Part shown: positions 47,721 through 56,537 of the stretch, one piece after another
Layout: the number at the start of each line of letters is the position of its first letter
How positions within the stretch are numbered: position 1 is the stretch's first letter
Origin: Nocardioides kongjuensis
Lineage (GTDB): Bacteria > Actinomycetota > Actinomycetes > Propionibacteriales > Nocardioidaceae
Direction of reading: 5' to 3'
Assembly (NCBI RefSeq): GCF_013409625.1
Contig: NZ_JACCBF010000001.1
Location: forward strand, 4,033,001 to 4,097,000
Length of the DNA stretch: 64,000 bases
Position numbers and translations under genes: made by a program
Notes under the pieces: model-generated
Database searches by the model: none
Told to the model about the DNA's origin: nothing
The model's input: only the letters and a program-made list of their open reading frames with translations

Positions 47721-47763
47721 TTGCACTCCGGCGGATCCGGCGTAATCTCGATTACATGATTAC
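47721..47763 (+). promoter_or_regulatory. Promoter with GATTAC repeat operator overlapping the start codon
   Basis: -35 TTGCAC (47721-47726) and -10 TAATCT (47743-47748) are 16 bp apart, putting transcription start at the ATG (47756). The 14-bp palindrome GTAATC-TC-GATTAC (47742-47755) covers the -10, and a third GATTAC follows at 47758-47763. It looks like a repressor site, possibly for the gene's own product. Confidence 0.65.
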
Positions 47764-48280
47764 AACCGAGCAGCGCGACCAGATCCGCGGCTGGTTCGTG
47801 GGCCGGCTGCCGGAGGACCTGTTCGAGTCCCTGGTGGAGGTCACCGTCGACCGCGAGGAGATCACCGTCATCGGCCGCATCGCGGCCCCCAGGCTCGCCG
47901 AGGACGCCTCGGCGACCGAGCGCGAGGCCGCGGCCCAGGGCCGGATCCAGGAGTTCCGCGAGCGCACCCGCGACACCCGCATCGCCATCGCCCGCGAGGC
48001 CGAGCGCCAGTACGACCAGAAGGTCGCGTGGGGTGTCGAGTGCGACGGCACCCGGGCCCTGTTCACCCACCTGGCGGTGCCGACGATGACCCGGCTGCGC
48101 CAGCCCGAGCGTGCCGTCCTCGACACCCTCATCGCCGGCGGCGTCGCCCGCAGCCGCAGCGAGGCGCTGGCCTGGTGCGTCCGGCTCGTCCAGCAGCACG
48201 CCGACGACTGGCTGGCCGAGGTGCGCGACTCGCTCGAGCACGTCCAGCAGGTGCGCGCCCAGGGCCCGGACGCCCGGTGA
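47756..48280 (+). CDS. Hypothetical protein with an RHH-like C-terminal region
   Basis: 174 aa. The N-terminal half (RGWFVGRLPEDLFESLVEVTVDREEITVIGRI) is unassigned. The C-terminal half ERAVLDTLIAGGVARSRSEALAWCVRLV resembles ribbon-helix-helix or similar short DNA-binding patterns, so autoregulation from the GATTAC operator is plausible but unproven. Leaderless start. It overlaps the hemoglobin gene by GTGA, so the pair is one operon. The family may be actinobacteria-specific. Confidence 0.75.
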   Translation: MITTEQRDQIRGWFVGRLPEDLFESLVEVTVDREEITVIGRIAAPRLAEDASATEREAAAQGRIQEFRERTRDTRIAIAREAERQYDQKVAWGVECDGTRALFTHLAVPTMTRLRQPERAVLDTLIAGGVARSRSEALAWCVRLVQQHADDWLAEVRDSLEHVQQVRAQGPDAR

Positions 48281-48759
48281 CCCGACCGGACCCGGCGACG
48301 CCGAGCATCTACGAGTGGGCCGGCGGGATGGACGCCCTGCGCCGTCTCACCACCGTGTTCTACGCACGGGTGCCGGGCGACCCGGTGCTCGCCCCGGTGT
48401 TCGCGGGCATGGACGCCGACCACCCCGAGCACGTCGCCGTGTGGCTGGCCGAGGTCTTCGGTGGCCCGGCCGGCTACACCGCCCACCGCGGCGGCCACCC
48501 GCACATGGCGCGCCAGCACCTCGGCCGCGCGATCACCGAGCAGCAGCGCCGGCGGTGGGTCGAGCTGCTGCTCGACGCTGCCGACGAGGCCGGGCTGCCG
48601 ACCGACCCCGAGTCCCGGGCGGTGTTCGTCTACTACCTGGAGTGGGGCACCCGGATGGCGCTGGTCTACTCCGGCGAGGACCCGCCGGCCGTCGATGCCG
48701 CGGACGTCCCGCGGTGGGGGTGGGGACAGACCCCGCCCTGGCAGCCGGACCGACCCTAG
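48277..48759 (+). CDS. glbO: Group II truncated hemoglobin (GlbO-like)
   Basis: 160 aa heme protein. SIYEWAGGMDALRRLTTVFYARV has the B10 Tyr; HRGGHPHMARQHL contains the proximal His; the G8 Trp is in RRRWVELLLDAADEAG; the C-terminal VPRWGWG is typical of mycobacterial GlbO. Function: oxygen or nitric-oxide handling linked to respiration. GTG start coupled to the upstream gene. Confidence 0.95.
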   Translation: MTRPDPATPSIYEWAGGMDALRRLTTVFYARVPGDPVLAPVFAGMDADHPEHVAVWLAEVFGGPAGYTAHRGGHPHMARQHLGRAITEQQRRRWVELLLDAADEAGLPTDPESRAVFVYYLEWGTRMALVYSGEDPPAVDAADVPRWGWGQTPPWQPDRP

Positions 48760-49154
48760 GAGACGGGACCGTCCGCGAGCCAGCCGAGGTTCGTGGCCAC
48801 CTGCTCGAGCGAGCCGAGGAGCGCGTCGTACTGCTCCGCCGAGAGACCCTCGACCGCCCGCTCGGCGACCGCCTGCACGGGGCCCTCCTGGAGCTCGGCG
48901 ACCCGCTCGCTGCCTGCCTCGGTCAGCCGGTACTCGCCGCTGCGGTGCTCGACCAGCCCCGCCGCGACCAGGCCCTCGACGGCGGGGAGCAGCTCGACGG
49001 CGACGTCCTCGGCGACGGCACCGTGCTCGAGGCGCCCGAGCGCGTGCCACTCGCTGCGGCTCAGCCCGCGCTCGGCCAGGGCGTCCGCGACCTGGTCGTC
49101 GAGCAGGCGGTCGAGCGTGGTCAGCCAGTAGCCGAGCGGGCGGGGTGCGGTCAT
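48756..49154 (-). CDS. MarR-like winged-helix regulator
   Basis: 132 aa. LGYWLTTLDRLLDDQVADALAERGLSRSEWHALGRLEHGAVAEDVAVELLPAVEGLVAAGLVEHRSGEYRLTEAG follows the MarR layout, with a short wing; it is more degenerate than typical. Converges on the hemoglobin gene with a 4-bp overlap. Its divergent neighbour is femX, 63 bp away. Confidence 0.75.
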   Translation of the reverse strand: MTAPRPLGYWLTTLDRLLDDQVADALAERGLSRSEWHALGRLEHGAVAEDVAVELLPAVEGLVAAGLVEHRSGEYRLTEAGSERVAELQEGPVQAVAERAVEGLSAEQYDALLGSLEQVATNLGWLADGPVS

Positions 49155-49204
49155 GGCCCGGCGGTACCCCGCTCGCCGGGGCTCACCCGGAGCCACCCGC
49201 CCGA

Positions 49205-49210
49205 TAGGTT
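49205..49210 (+). promoter_or_regulatory. Leaderless -10 box of femX
   Basis: TAGGTT, 7 nt before the ATG at 49218. Confidence 0.5.
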
Positions 49211-49217
49211 GGTTCCC

Positions 49218-50348
49218 ATGCCCAGCGTGCGCCCGATCAGCCCGACCGAGCACCGCGACCACCTCGCCACGCTGCCCTCCGCCAGCTTCCTGCAGACGCC
49301 CGGCTGGGCGCAGGTCAAGAGCGAGTGGCGCAGCGAGTCGCTGGGGTGGTTCGACGACGCGGGGAAGCAGGTCGGTGTCGCGCTGGTGCTGTACCGGAAG
49401 CTCCCGAGGCTCAACCGCTACCTCGCCTACCTGCCCGAGGGACCGGTCATCGACTGGAGCTCCGACGACCTCGGCTCCTGGCTCGACCCGATGGTGCGGC
49501 ACCTCAAGGAGCAGGGCGCGTTCGCCGTCCGCACCGGTCCGCCGGTGGTCACCCGGCGCTGGACCACCGCCCAGGTCAAGGACGGCATCGCCGACCCGGC
49601 GGTCCGCCTGCTCGGCGAGATCCCGCCGGCCGAGCGCACCCCTGCGGGTGCCCGGGTGGTCGCCCAGCTCCACGAGCTCGGCTGGCGCCACCAGGGGGTC
49701 GAGGGCGGCTTCGCGGCGGGCCAGCCCCAGTTCGTCTTCCAGGTCCCGCTCCGCTCCGCCGACGGCATCCAGCTCAGCGAGGACGAGGTCCTCAAGGCGA
49801 TGAACCAGCTCTGGCGCCGCAACATCAAGAAGGCCGCCAAGGAGGGCGTCGAGGTCACCCGCGGCTCGCGGGAGGACCTGAAGGCGTTCCACGAGCTCTA
49901 CGTCCACACCGCCCAGCGCGACCACTTCACGCCCCGCCCGCTGCGCTACTTCGAGACGATGCACGACGCCCTGCAGGCCGACAGCGACGAGCGGTTCACG
50001 CTGTGGCTGGCCCGCCACGACGGCGACCTGGTGGCCTCGACGATCGCGATCCGGGTCGGCGAGCACGCCTGGTACTCCTACGGCGCCTCCTCCACCGAGA
50101 AGCGCGAGGTCCGCGGCTCCAACGCGATCCAGTGGGCGATGATCCGCGACGCGATCGCCGCCGGCGCTGCGGTCTACGACCTGCGCGGCATCACCGAGAC
50201 CCTCGACGCCGAGGACCCCCACGTCGGGCTGATCCAGTTCAAGGTCGGCACCGGCGGCGAGGCGGTCGAGTACGCCGGAGAGTGGGACCTGCCGATCAAC
50301 CGGGCGCTCTACAAGGCGTTCCAGGTCTACCTGCAGCGGAGGGGCTGA
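49218..50348 (+). CDS. femX: FemX/FemAB-family peptidoglycan bridge aminoacyltransferase
   Basis: 376 aa. Two GNAT-like halves: ASFLQTPGWAQVKSEWRSESLGW with VLYRKLPRLNRYLAYLPEGPVIDW in the first, and WYSYGASSTEKREVRGSNAIQWAMIRDAI with GLIQFKVGTGGEAVEYAGEWDLPIN in the second, joined by a coiled region (MNQLWRRNIKKAAKEGVEV). FemX of Streptomyces adds the first Gly of the interpeptide bridge to lipid-linked precursor using tRNA; the same role is inferred. TGATG coupling with the racemase-like gene suggests a joint step. Confidence 0.92.
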   Translation: MPSVRPISPTEHRDHLATLPSASFLQTPGWAQVKSEWRSESLGWFDDAGKQVGVALVLYRKLPRLNRYLAYLPEGPVIDWSSDDLGSWLDPMVRHLKEQGAFAVRTGPPVVTRRWTTAQVKDGIADPAVRLLGEIPPAERTPAGARVVAQLHELGWRHQGVEGGFAAGQPQFVFQVPLRSADGIQLSEDEVLKAMNQLWRRNIKKAAKEGVEVTRGSREDLKAFHELYVHTAQRDHFTPRPLRYFETMHDALQADSDERFTLWLARHDGDLVASTIAIRVGEHAWYSYGASSTEKREVRGSNAIQWAMIRDAIAAGAAVYDLRGITETLDAEDPHVGLIQFKVGTGGEAVEYAGEWDLPINRALYKAFQVYLQRRG

Positions 50349-51445
50349 TGGTCGCGACAGGCTCGACCGGCGGGCTGACCCTCACCGTCGACGGCCCGCG
50401 CTGGCGGTCCCACCTCGAGGCGGTCGCCGACGCCCAGCCCGGGATCGTCCCGGTCGCCAAGGGCAACGGCTACGGCTTCACGCTGGGCCGGCTGGCCCGC
50501 AAGGCCCAGTGGCTGGCCGAGCGCGGCCACGACGTGCGCACCCTCGCGGTCGGCACGTACGACGAGCTGCCCGAGGTCGCCCAGCGCTGGCACGGCGACC
50601 TGCTGGTGCTCACCCCGTGGCGCCCCTGGGTGCCGCTCCCCGACACCGCGACCGGCCGGCGCCTGGTCCACACCGTCAGCCGGCTCGGCGACCTGCGCGA
50701 CCTGCTGCACGCCGACCCGACCGCCCGGATCGTGCTCGAGCGGATGACCTCGATGCGCCGCCACGGCATGGCCGCCCGCGAGCTGTGGGAGGCCGGCGAC
50801 CTGCTCCGCAAGCACCCCGGCGCCCGGGTCGAGGGCCTCGCCCTGCACCTGCCGCTGGGGCAGGGCACCCACCTCGGCGAGGTGACCCGGCTGGTCAACG
50901 ACTTCGTCGCCGCCGAGGTCCCCACCCGCGGCACCCCGGAGGTCTGGGTCAGCCACCTCACCGACGCCGAGCTGACCACCCTGCGCAGCCAGTACGGCGA
51001 CTTCACGGTCCGCCCGCGGATCGGAACCGGCCTGTGGCTCGGTGACCGCGGCGCGCTGCGGGTGACGGCGAGGGTCCTCGACGTGCACCCGGTCGAGCGC
51101 GGCGACGCGTTCGGCTACCGCGGCCGCACCGCCCCGAAGTCCGGGCACGTGCTCGTCGTCAGCGGCGGCACCGCGCACGGCATCGGCCTGGAGGCGCCCA
51201 CGGGTGAGCAGTCGATCAAGGCGCGCGCGGCGACGCTGGCCCGCGGCGGCCTCGACGCGGTCGGGTTCGTGCGCTCGCCGTACGCCATCGACGGCAAGCA
51301 GCGGCTCTTCGCCGAGCCGCCACACATGCAGGCCTCGATGCTGTTCCTGCCGCACGGCGCGCGGGTGCCCGAGGTCGGCGAGGACGTCGACGTCCGGGTC
51401 CGCTACACCGCCACCGCGTTCGACCGGGTCGTGGTCACCGGCTGA
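50348..51445 (+). CDS. Alanine racemase-like PLP protein paired with FemX
   Basis: 365 aa. The PLP-Lys motif is PVAKGNGYGFTLGRLARKAQ, and the late FGYRGRTAPKSGHVLVVSGGTAHGIGLEA occupies the place of the racemase second domain, but the usual Alr motifs (GYG with catalytic Tyr, MDQ) are not obvious. Family identity is clear, racemase activity is not. Start overlaps the femX stop (TGATG). A conserved femX-racemase-like pair appears in other actinobacteria (from memory), so it is probably a cell-wall amino-acid enzyme. Confidence 0.78.
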   Translation: MVATGSTGGLTLTVDGPRWRSHLEAVADAQPGIVPVAKGNGYGFTLGRLARKAQWLAERGHDVRTLAVGTYDELPEVAQRWHGDLLVLTPWRPWVPLPDTATGRRLVHTVSRLGDLRDLLHADPTARIVLERMTSMRRHGMAARELWEAGDLLRKHPGARVEGLALHLPLGQGTHLGEVTRLVNDFVAAEVPTRGTPEVWVSHLTDAELTTLRSQYGDFTVRPRIGTGLWLGDRGALRVTARVLDVHPVERGDAFGYRGRTAPKSGHVLVVSGGTAHGIGLEAPTGEQSIKARAATLARGGLDAVGFVRSPYAIDGKQRLFAEPPHMQASMLFLPHGARVPEVGEDVDVRVRYTATAFDRVVVTG

Positions 51446-52859
51446 GCTCCGCCACGGCCGACCCCGGCTCGACCCGCTCGAGCGCGCACGGGTCGTGGAC
51501 GGGCCGGTAGAGGTCGCGCACGATCACGGCGGCGAGGTAGAGCTCGCCGAGCACCCGCACCACGATGCCGACCCAGTAGAACCCCGCGTCGCCGCCACCC
51601 GCGGGGGCGAGGTAGCCGCCGAGGTACCACCAGACCGTGCAGAAGTAGAAGACCTCGCACGCCTGCCACACGACCTGGTCGCGCCAGCGCGGCCGGGCCA
51701 GCACGGCGAGGGGGAGCAGCCACAGCACGTACTGCGGCGAGTAGACCTTGTTGACCAGCAGGAAGCCGACCACGACCAGGTAGCCCAGCTGCGCGAGGCG
51801 GGGGACCATCGCCACCGGCCCGCGGCGACCGGCGCTCATCCCGATCGCGAACACCCCGACGCACCAGGCGCCGAACAGCGCCCACGACCACACGTTGATC
51901 GTGTGCGCCGAGATGCCGAGGTCACCGGCCTGGTCGACGAGCAGCCACAGCGACCCCAGGTCGGCCTTCCGCTCGGCGTTGAACGACCAGAACACCTTCC
52001 ACTGGTCCGGGCCGCTGAGGTACGCCGGCGCGTTCGCCACGACCCACGCGACCACCGCCCACAGCGCGGCGAGGGCGAAGCGCCCGACGCGGCGCTGGCG
52101 CAGGCAGATGACCAGCAGCCCGCCGAGCAGGAACAGCGGGTACAGCTTGGCGGCGGTGCCCAGCCCGATCAGCACGCCGGTGAGCACGGGCCGGTCGCGC
52201 GACCAGGCCCACAGTGCGCCGGCCACCAGGGCCACGGCGAGCAGGTCCCAGTTGATCAGGCCGGTCAGCAGCAGCGCGGGGGACGCGGCGAAGGCCGCGG
52301 CGTCCCAGGGCCGGGACCGGTTCGTCCCCGCGAGCAGCCAGGTCGCCAGCAGCGCGAGCGCGGCGAAGCCGACGGCGTTGACGAGCAGGAAGATGTCCTC
52401 CTCGTCGTGGACCTCCGGGTCGGCGTACAGGTCGGAGACGGGCTCCTTGTAGCGGGCCGCGACGTCCGGCGACCCGTTGAGCCAGTGCGTCACCCACGCG
52501 GTGCCCCAGGCCCAGTAGGAGATGCCGACGGGGTACTCCATCACGTCGTAGCGCGCCCGGGTCTGGGCGTCGTCGGAGTAGGGCCAGGCGTGCTCGGCCA
52601 TCCCGCGCGGCACGTACAGCGGCTTGAGGTCGGTGTAGCACATGTGGGAGTAGACCCAGTTCTGGTCGCGTCCCTGGGCCAGCGAGCACGGCGCCTTCTG
52701 CACGAGCCCGGCCGCGAACACCACGGCGGTGAGCAGGAGCAGGACCCGGGCCGGCGTCCACCACCGGTGCGGCCGCGCGTGCTCGCCCATCGGCCCGCCG
52801 ACGACCTCGCTCAGCGCCGTGACGACCGCGTCGTCGCGGGTGGGGTGGACGTGCGTCAC
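51435..52859 (-). CDS. GT87-family-like mannosyltransferase, polytopic membrane protein
   Basis: 474 aa with about ten predicted helices. An acidic loop after the first helix (YSHMCYTDLKPLYVPRGMAEHAWPYSD), the central LTGLINWDLLAVALVAGALWAWSRDRPVLTGVLIGLGTAAKLYPLFLL and a C-terminal KVYSPQYVLWLLPL resemble GT87 polyprenyl-phosphate-mannose transferases; M. tuberculosis has Rv0051 in the same place. Probably adds sugars to envelope glycolipids. GTG start 7 bp after the ponA stop with GAGGG. Overlaps the convergent racemase-like gene by 11 bp. Confidence 0.85.
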   Translation of the reverse strand: MTHVHPTRDDAVVTALSEVVGGPMGEHARPHRWWTPARVLLLLTAVVFAAGLVQKAPCSLAQGRDQNWVYSHMCYTDLKPLYVPRGMAEHAWPYSDDAQTRARYDVMEYPVGISYWAWGTAWVTHWLNGSPDVAARYKEPVSDLYADPEVHDEEDIFLLVNAVGFAALALLATWLLAGTNRSRPWDAAAFAASPALLLTGLINWDLLAVALVAGALWAWSRDRPVLTGVLIGLGTAAKLYPLFLLGGLLVICLRQRRVGRFALAALWAVVAWVVANAPAYLSGPDQWKVFWSFNAERKADLGSLWLLVDQAGDLGISAHTINVWSWALFGAWCVGVFAIGMSAGRRGPVAMVPRLAQLGYLVVVGFLLVNKVYSPQYVLWLLPLAVLARPRWRDQVVWQACEVFYFCTVWWYLGGYLAPAGGGDAGFYWVGIVVRVLGELYLAAVIVRDLYRPVHDPCALERVEPGSAVAELSR

Positions 52860-52866
52860 CGGTCCC

Positions 52867-55131
52867 TCAGCGGTTCGCCGGTCGGCGACGCCCCTGGCGC
52901 ACGCGCGGCTTCTGGCCGTTGCCGGGCCCACCGATGATCGGACCACCGCCCGTCGTGGTCGGCGGGCCGGTCGGCTGGGTCGGCACCGTGTCGGTCGGCG
53001 GCGGCGGCAGCTCCGTGGTCGGCGGAGGCGGCGGCAGCTCCGTCGGGGGAGCCTGCGTCGTCTTCGTCTCCTTGGGCTTCTTCGTCTTCTTCGGCGGCGG
53101 GGGCGGCGGCGGCACGTACTCGTGCCCGTCGTCCGGTGCCTCGCCCTTGACGTACGCCGCCGGCGGCAGGCTCTCGACGTCCGCGCCGTCGAGGGCGCGC
53201 AGCATCACCGCGGTCCAGGTCTTGGCGGGGTAGGCGCCACCGAAGTACGACGGCAGCCAGTCCTTGAGCTGCTCGTTGCCCTTGCCGCGCACGTACATCA
53301 CCGCGGTCGCCAGCTGCGGCGTGTAGCCCACGAACCACGCCGAGGAGACCTCGCCGTTGCCGTTGGTGGCCGTGCCGGTCTTGCCGCCGGCCGGGCGGTC
53401 CAGGCCCAGGGCCGCCGTACCGGAACCGGACTTCACGACCTGCTGCAGGGCGTAGCCCACGTCGTCCGCGATGCCCTCCGGGACCGCGTCGTGGGTGGTG
53501 ACCTTGTGGTCGTAGCGCACGACGCCGTCGCGGTCGACGACCTTCTCGATGATGTAGGCGTCGGCGGCGACGCCGCGGTTGGCGATGGTCGCGTAGCCGT
53601 TGGCCATGTTGATCGGGCTCACCGTCTGCGAGCCCAGCGAGACGCCGGTGTTGGGCTGGAGGCCCGGGCTCGAGGTCGGGATGCCGTACGGCGGGTCGGC
53701 CGGCTCGGCCGGCGGGATCCCCATCGCGTTGGCGGTGCTGATGATCTGGTTCGGGCCGTCCGGCATCGACAGGGTCATGTCGATGTAAGCGGTGTTGATC
53801 GAGTCCTCGGTGGCCTTGATCAGGTTGACCCGGCCGTAGCTGTGGTTGCCCTGGTTCTCGATCGGGCGCCCGCCGCCCGGCAGGTCGTAGGGCGAGTTGC
53901 CGTCGAAGGTGTCCTTGAGCTCGAAGCCGGACTCGATCGCCGAGGCGAGCGCGAACGGCTTGAACGTCGAGCCGGCCTGGCCGCCCGCGACCGCCCAGTT
54001 GATCTGCGAGTCGAGGTAGTCCTGGCCGCCGTAGAAGCCGCGCACGGCGCCGGTGCCGGGCTGGACCGAGGCGACCGCGACGTGCAGCTGCTTGGGGCCG
54101 AAGCCCTCCGGGCGCTGCTCGGCGACGCCCTCGGCGGCCGCGGCCATCGCCTTCTTGGTGAAGGTGGTGGTGACCTGGAGGCCGCCGCCGTTGATCTCCT
54201 CCTCGCTGAAGCCGAGGTTGCTGAGCTCCTTGCGGACCATCGTCAGCACGTGGCCGCGCTGGCCGCCGTACTGGGCGCTCTGCTTGATCTGCGGGAACTT
54301 CGGCAGCGCCTCGCGCGCCTGGGAGACCTCACCGGCGGGCGCGGTGCCCATCTTGGCCATCGAGTCGAGGACGTACTGGTAGCGGCCGAGCAGCCGCTGG
54401 GCCACGTCGTCGCCGTCCGCGGGGTCGAGCCCGTTGGGGTTGTTGAGGATCGCGGCCAGCGCGGCGGACTGCTTGAGGTTGAGGTCCGCGGCGTCCTTGG
54501 CGAAGTAGGACTGCGCCGCGGCCTGGATGCCGTAGGCGCCGCGGCCGAAGTAGATCGTGTTGAGGTAGCCCTCGAGCACGTCCTGCTTGCTCAGCTGGTT
54601 CTTCACCTTGAGCGAGAGGATCGCTTCCTTGAGCTTGCGCTTCCAGGTGCGCTCCTGGGTGAGGTACAGGATCTTGACGTACTGCTGGGTGATCGTCGAC
54701 GCACCCTGGGTCGCGTTGCCCTGGGCGTTGCTGAACGCCGCGCGCAGGATGCCCTTGGGGTCGAGGCCGTTGTCGGTCCAGAAGGTCTGGTTCTCGGCGG
54801 CGACGACCGCGTCCTTCACGTACTGCGGCATCTCGTCGTAGTCGATCGAGTCACGCTTCTGCACCGCGAACTGGCCGAGCTGGCTCTTGCCGTCGGAGTA
54901 GTAGACCTGCGTGGTCTCGGTGAGGAACTCGGCGTTGGGGTCCGGGATGTCGATCGACCGGTACGCCACGAAGAAGCCGGCAGCACCCAGCAGCGCCATC
55001 ACCACGCAGGCGATGAGGCCCCAGACCGTGTACCGCTTCAGCCGCTGCTTCCAGGTCCGCGGCGTGCGGTCCTTCGAGCGCGCCTTCGACTTCTTGGTCG
55101 ACGCGCCGGACTTACGTTTTCCCTGAACCAC
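52867..55131 (-). CDS. ponA: Bifunctional penicillin-binding protein (PonA-type class A PBP)
   Basis: 754 aa. Short basic cytoplasmic tail, one helix (YTVWGLIACVVMALLGAAGFFVAY), GT51 transglycosylase (VVAAENQTFW, GASTITQQYVK, YLNTIYFGRGAYGIQAAA), then transpeptidase with SXXK in GSTFKPF, SXN in TEDSINTAY and KTGT in AGGKTGTATN. The tail is Pro/Thr-rich with KPKETK repeats and a basic end. Makes and cross-links peptidoglycan outside the membrane. GTG start 25 bp after the sigma-factor gene, so cotranscription is likely. Confidence 0.96.
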   Translation of the reverse strand: MVQGKRKSGASTKKSKARSKDRTPRTWKQRLKRYTVWGLIACVVMALLGAAGFFVAYRSIDIPDPNAEFLTETTQVYYSDGKSQLGQFAVQKRDSIDYDEMPQYVKDAVVAAENQTFWTDNGLDPKGILRAAFSNAQGNATQGASTITQQYVKILYLTQERTWKRKLKEAILSLKVKNQLSKQDVLEGYLNTIYFGRGAYGIQAAAQSYFAKDAADLNLKQSAALAAILNNPNGLDPADGDDVAQRLLGRYQYVLDSMAKMGTAPAGEVSQAREALPKFPQIKQSAQYGGQRGHVLTMVRKELSNLGFSEEEINGGGLQVTTTFTKKAMAAAAEGVAEQRPEGFGPKQLHVAVASVQPGTGAVRGFYGGQDYLDSQINWAVAGGQAGSTFKPFALASAIESGFELKDTFDGNSPYDLPGGGRPIENQGNHSYGRVNLIKATEDSINTAYIDMTLSMPDGPNQIISTANAMGIPPAEPADPPYGIPTSSPGLQPNTGVSLGSQTVSPINMANGYATIANRGVAADAYIIEKVVDRDGVVRYDHKVTTHDAVPEGIADDVGYALQQVVKSGSGTAALGLDRPAGGKTGTATNGNGEVSSAWFVGYTPQLATAVMYVRGKGNEQLKDWLPSYFGGAYPAKTWTAVMLRALDGADVESLPPAAYVKGEAPDDGHEYVPPPPPPPKKTKKPKETKTTQAPPTELPPPPPTTELPPPPTDTVPTQPTGPPTTTGGGPIIGGPGNGQKPRVRQGRRRPANR

Positions 55132-55155
55132 GCAGGACAGGGTACGGCGCCGGTG

Positions 55156-55659
55156 TCAGCCGACCCGATTCCCGGAGATCTGTCCACGCAGCGCCGCCAG
55201 TGCCCGCGACGACTGGCTCTTGACCGTGCCCTCCGCGATGTCGAGCTCGGCGGCGGTCTCGGCGACCGACAACCCGAGCCAGTGCCGCAGCACGACCACC
55301 CGGCGCTGCATCGGCGGCAGCGAGCGCACGGCGGCGAGCAGCTCGGCACGCTCGTCGACCCCCAGCCCGGCGCGGGCCGCGGGGTCGTGGCCCTCCAGAC
55401 CCGGCCGCTCGCGGCGCCACGGCCGGCGCCGCTCGTCGAGGTCCGCGTTGACGATGATCCGGCGCACGTACGCCAGCTCGGTGCCGGCCGCGTGCAGGCG
55501 CGGCCAGCTCACGTAGAGCTTGGCCAGCGCCGTCTGCAGCACGTCCTCGGCGCGGTCCCACTCGCCGCCGCACACGGCGTACGCGACCCGGCGCAGCCGG
55601 ACCTGGTGGGCCTCGACGAACGCGGTGAACGCGGCGTCCCGCTCCTGGCGCCCGGTCAC
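55156..55659 (-). CDS. ECF sigma factor, SigE (Streptomyces-type) family
   Basis: 167 aa. Region 2 (AFTAFVEAHQVRLRRVAYAVCGGEWDRAEDVLQTALAKLYVSWPRL) and region 4 (AVRSLPPMQRRVVVLRHWLGLSVAETAAELDIAEGTVKSQSSRALAALR) are clear; the GTELAYVRRIIVNADLDERRR linker is typical of this actinobacterial family. GTG start at 55659 overlaps the upstream stop (GTGA). It precedes ponA, suggesting envelope-stress control. Confidence 0.93.
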   Translation of the reverse strand: MTGRQERDAAFTAFVEAHQVRLRRVAYAVCGGEWDRAEDVLQTALAKLYVSWPRLHAAGTELAYVRRIIVNADLDERRRPWRRERPGLEGHDPAARAGLGVDERAELLAAVRSLPPMQRRVVVLRHWLGLSVAETAAELDIAEGTVKSQSSRALAALRGQISGNRVG

Positions 55660-56537
55660 CGCAACCCCGCCCCCGAGGCGTAGCGGTCACGGGCGTGGGC
55701 GAGGAAGGCCGCGAGCGTCGGCTCGGGCAGGACGTCCGCGTCGACGGGGATGGCCTCGGTCGGCCCGCCGGGGGAGCGGCGCGCCAGCACGAAGGAGACC
55801 CGCCCGTCCAGCACCACCTTCGCGACCGCGCTGTCGTCGCCGGGCGCCGCGAAGCCGGGGACGTCCGGGTCCGGCCACTGCCCCAGGATCCGGACGCCGA
55901 CGCCGGGCGCGAGGGTGCCGTCGGCGGTGAAGGTGACGTACGCCGCCGGCTCGGACCCGGTCTGCAGGTCGACCATGTCGGCCAGCCACTGCTCGAAGCG
56001 CGCGTGCCCGACGCGCGCCGGGTCCCACGACGCGCCGCCGCCGTCGGCGGTGTGGTCGAGGAGGTACCAGTAGGTCTCCTCCCCGTCCGTCACCACCAGC
56101 CCGACGGAGGCGTCCGGGGCGACCCGGTGCAGCGGGTTCGCCACCTCCCGCACGATCCGCCAGCCCCGCCGGAGCACGACCGCGCCGCTGGCGTCGTACC
56201 CGGCGTGCTGGCCGCGGACGAGCACGTCGGAGACCTTCTCGCCCGGCTCGCCCGGCCGGCCCGGCTGCGGCGCCGCGGTCACGACCGGCGACGGGGACGG
56301 CTGCTCCACCACGGGCGTCGGGTCCGGGGTGCTGCGCGACCCGGACCCGTCGGGCAGCAGGGCGACGGTGACCGCCGCGGCCGCCACGAGGGCCCCGGCC
56401 GCGCCGTAGCGCAGCCGCCGGTTGCGCTGGCGGCGCCGGCCGGACGCGACGTAGGCCGACGCCGGACGCGGGGCCGGCTCGTCGTCGTACCCGGCCTCGA
56501 GGGCGGCCGCCACCTCGTCCCACACGTCGGTGCTCAC
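55656..56537 (-). CDS. Single-pass membrane protein, likely anti-sigma-like partner of the SigE-family factor
   Basis: 293 aa. N-terminal ~40 residues cytoplasmic, one helix (YGAAGALVAAAAVTVALLP), then a Pro-rich linker and a large outer domain (VSDVLVRGQHAGYDASGAVVLRRGWRIV, then SVGLVVTDGEETYWYLL). No zinc-binding anti-sigma (ZAS) motif is seen, so the call rests on gene order and topology. GTG start; coupled to the sigma gene by GTGA. Could alternatively be an unrelated surface protein. Confidence 0.65.
   Translation of the reverse strand: MSTDVWDEVAAALEAGYDDEPAPRPASAYVASGRRRQRNRRLRYGAAGALVAAAAVTVALLPDGSGSRSTPDPTPVVEQPSPSPVVTAAPQPGRPGEPGEKVSDVLVRGQHAGYDASGAVVLRRGWRIVREVANPLHRVAPDASVGLVVTDGEETYWYLLDHTADGGGASWDPARVGHARFEQWLADMVDLQTGSEPAAYVTFTADGTLAPGVGVRILGQWPDPDVPGFAAPGDDSAVAKVVLDGRVSFVLARRSPGGPTEAIPVDADVLPEPTLAAFLAHARDRYASGAGLR

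Noticed and set aside
52729..55683. A 984-codon plus-strand frame across ponA
   Set aside because: Antisense to a complete class A PBP with all catalytic motifs; low-complexity composition.
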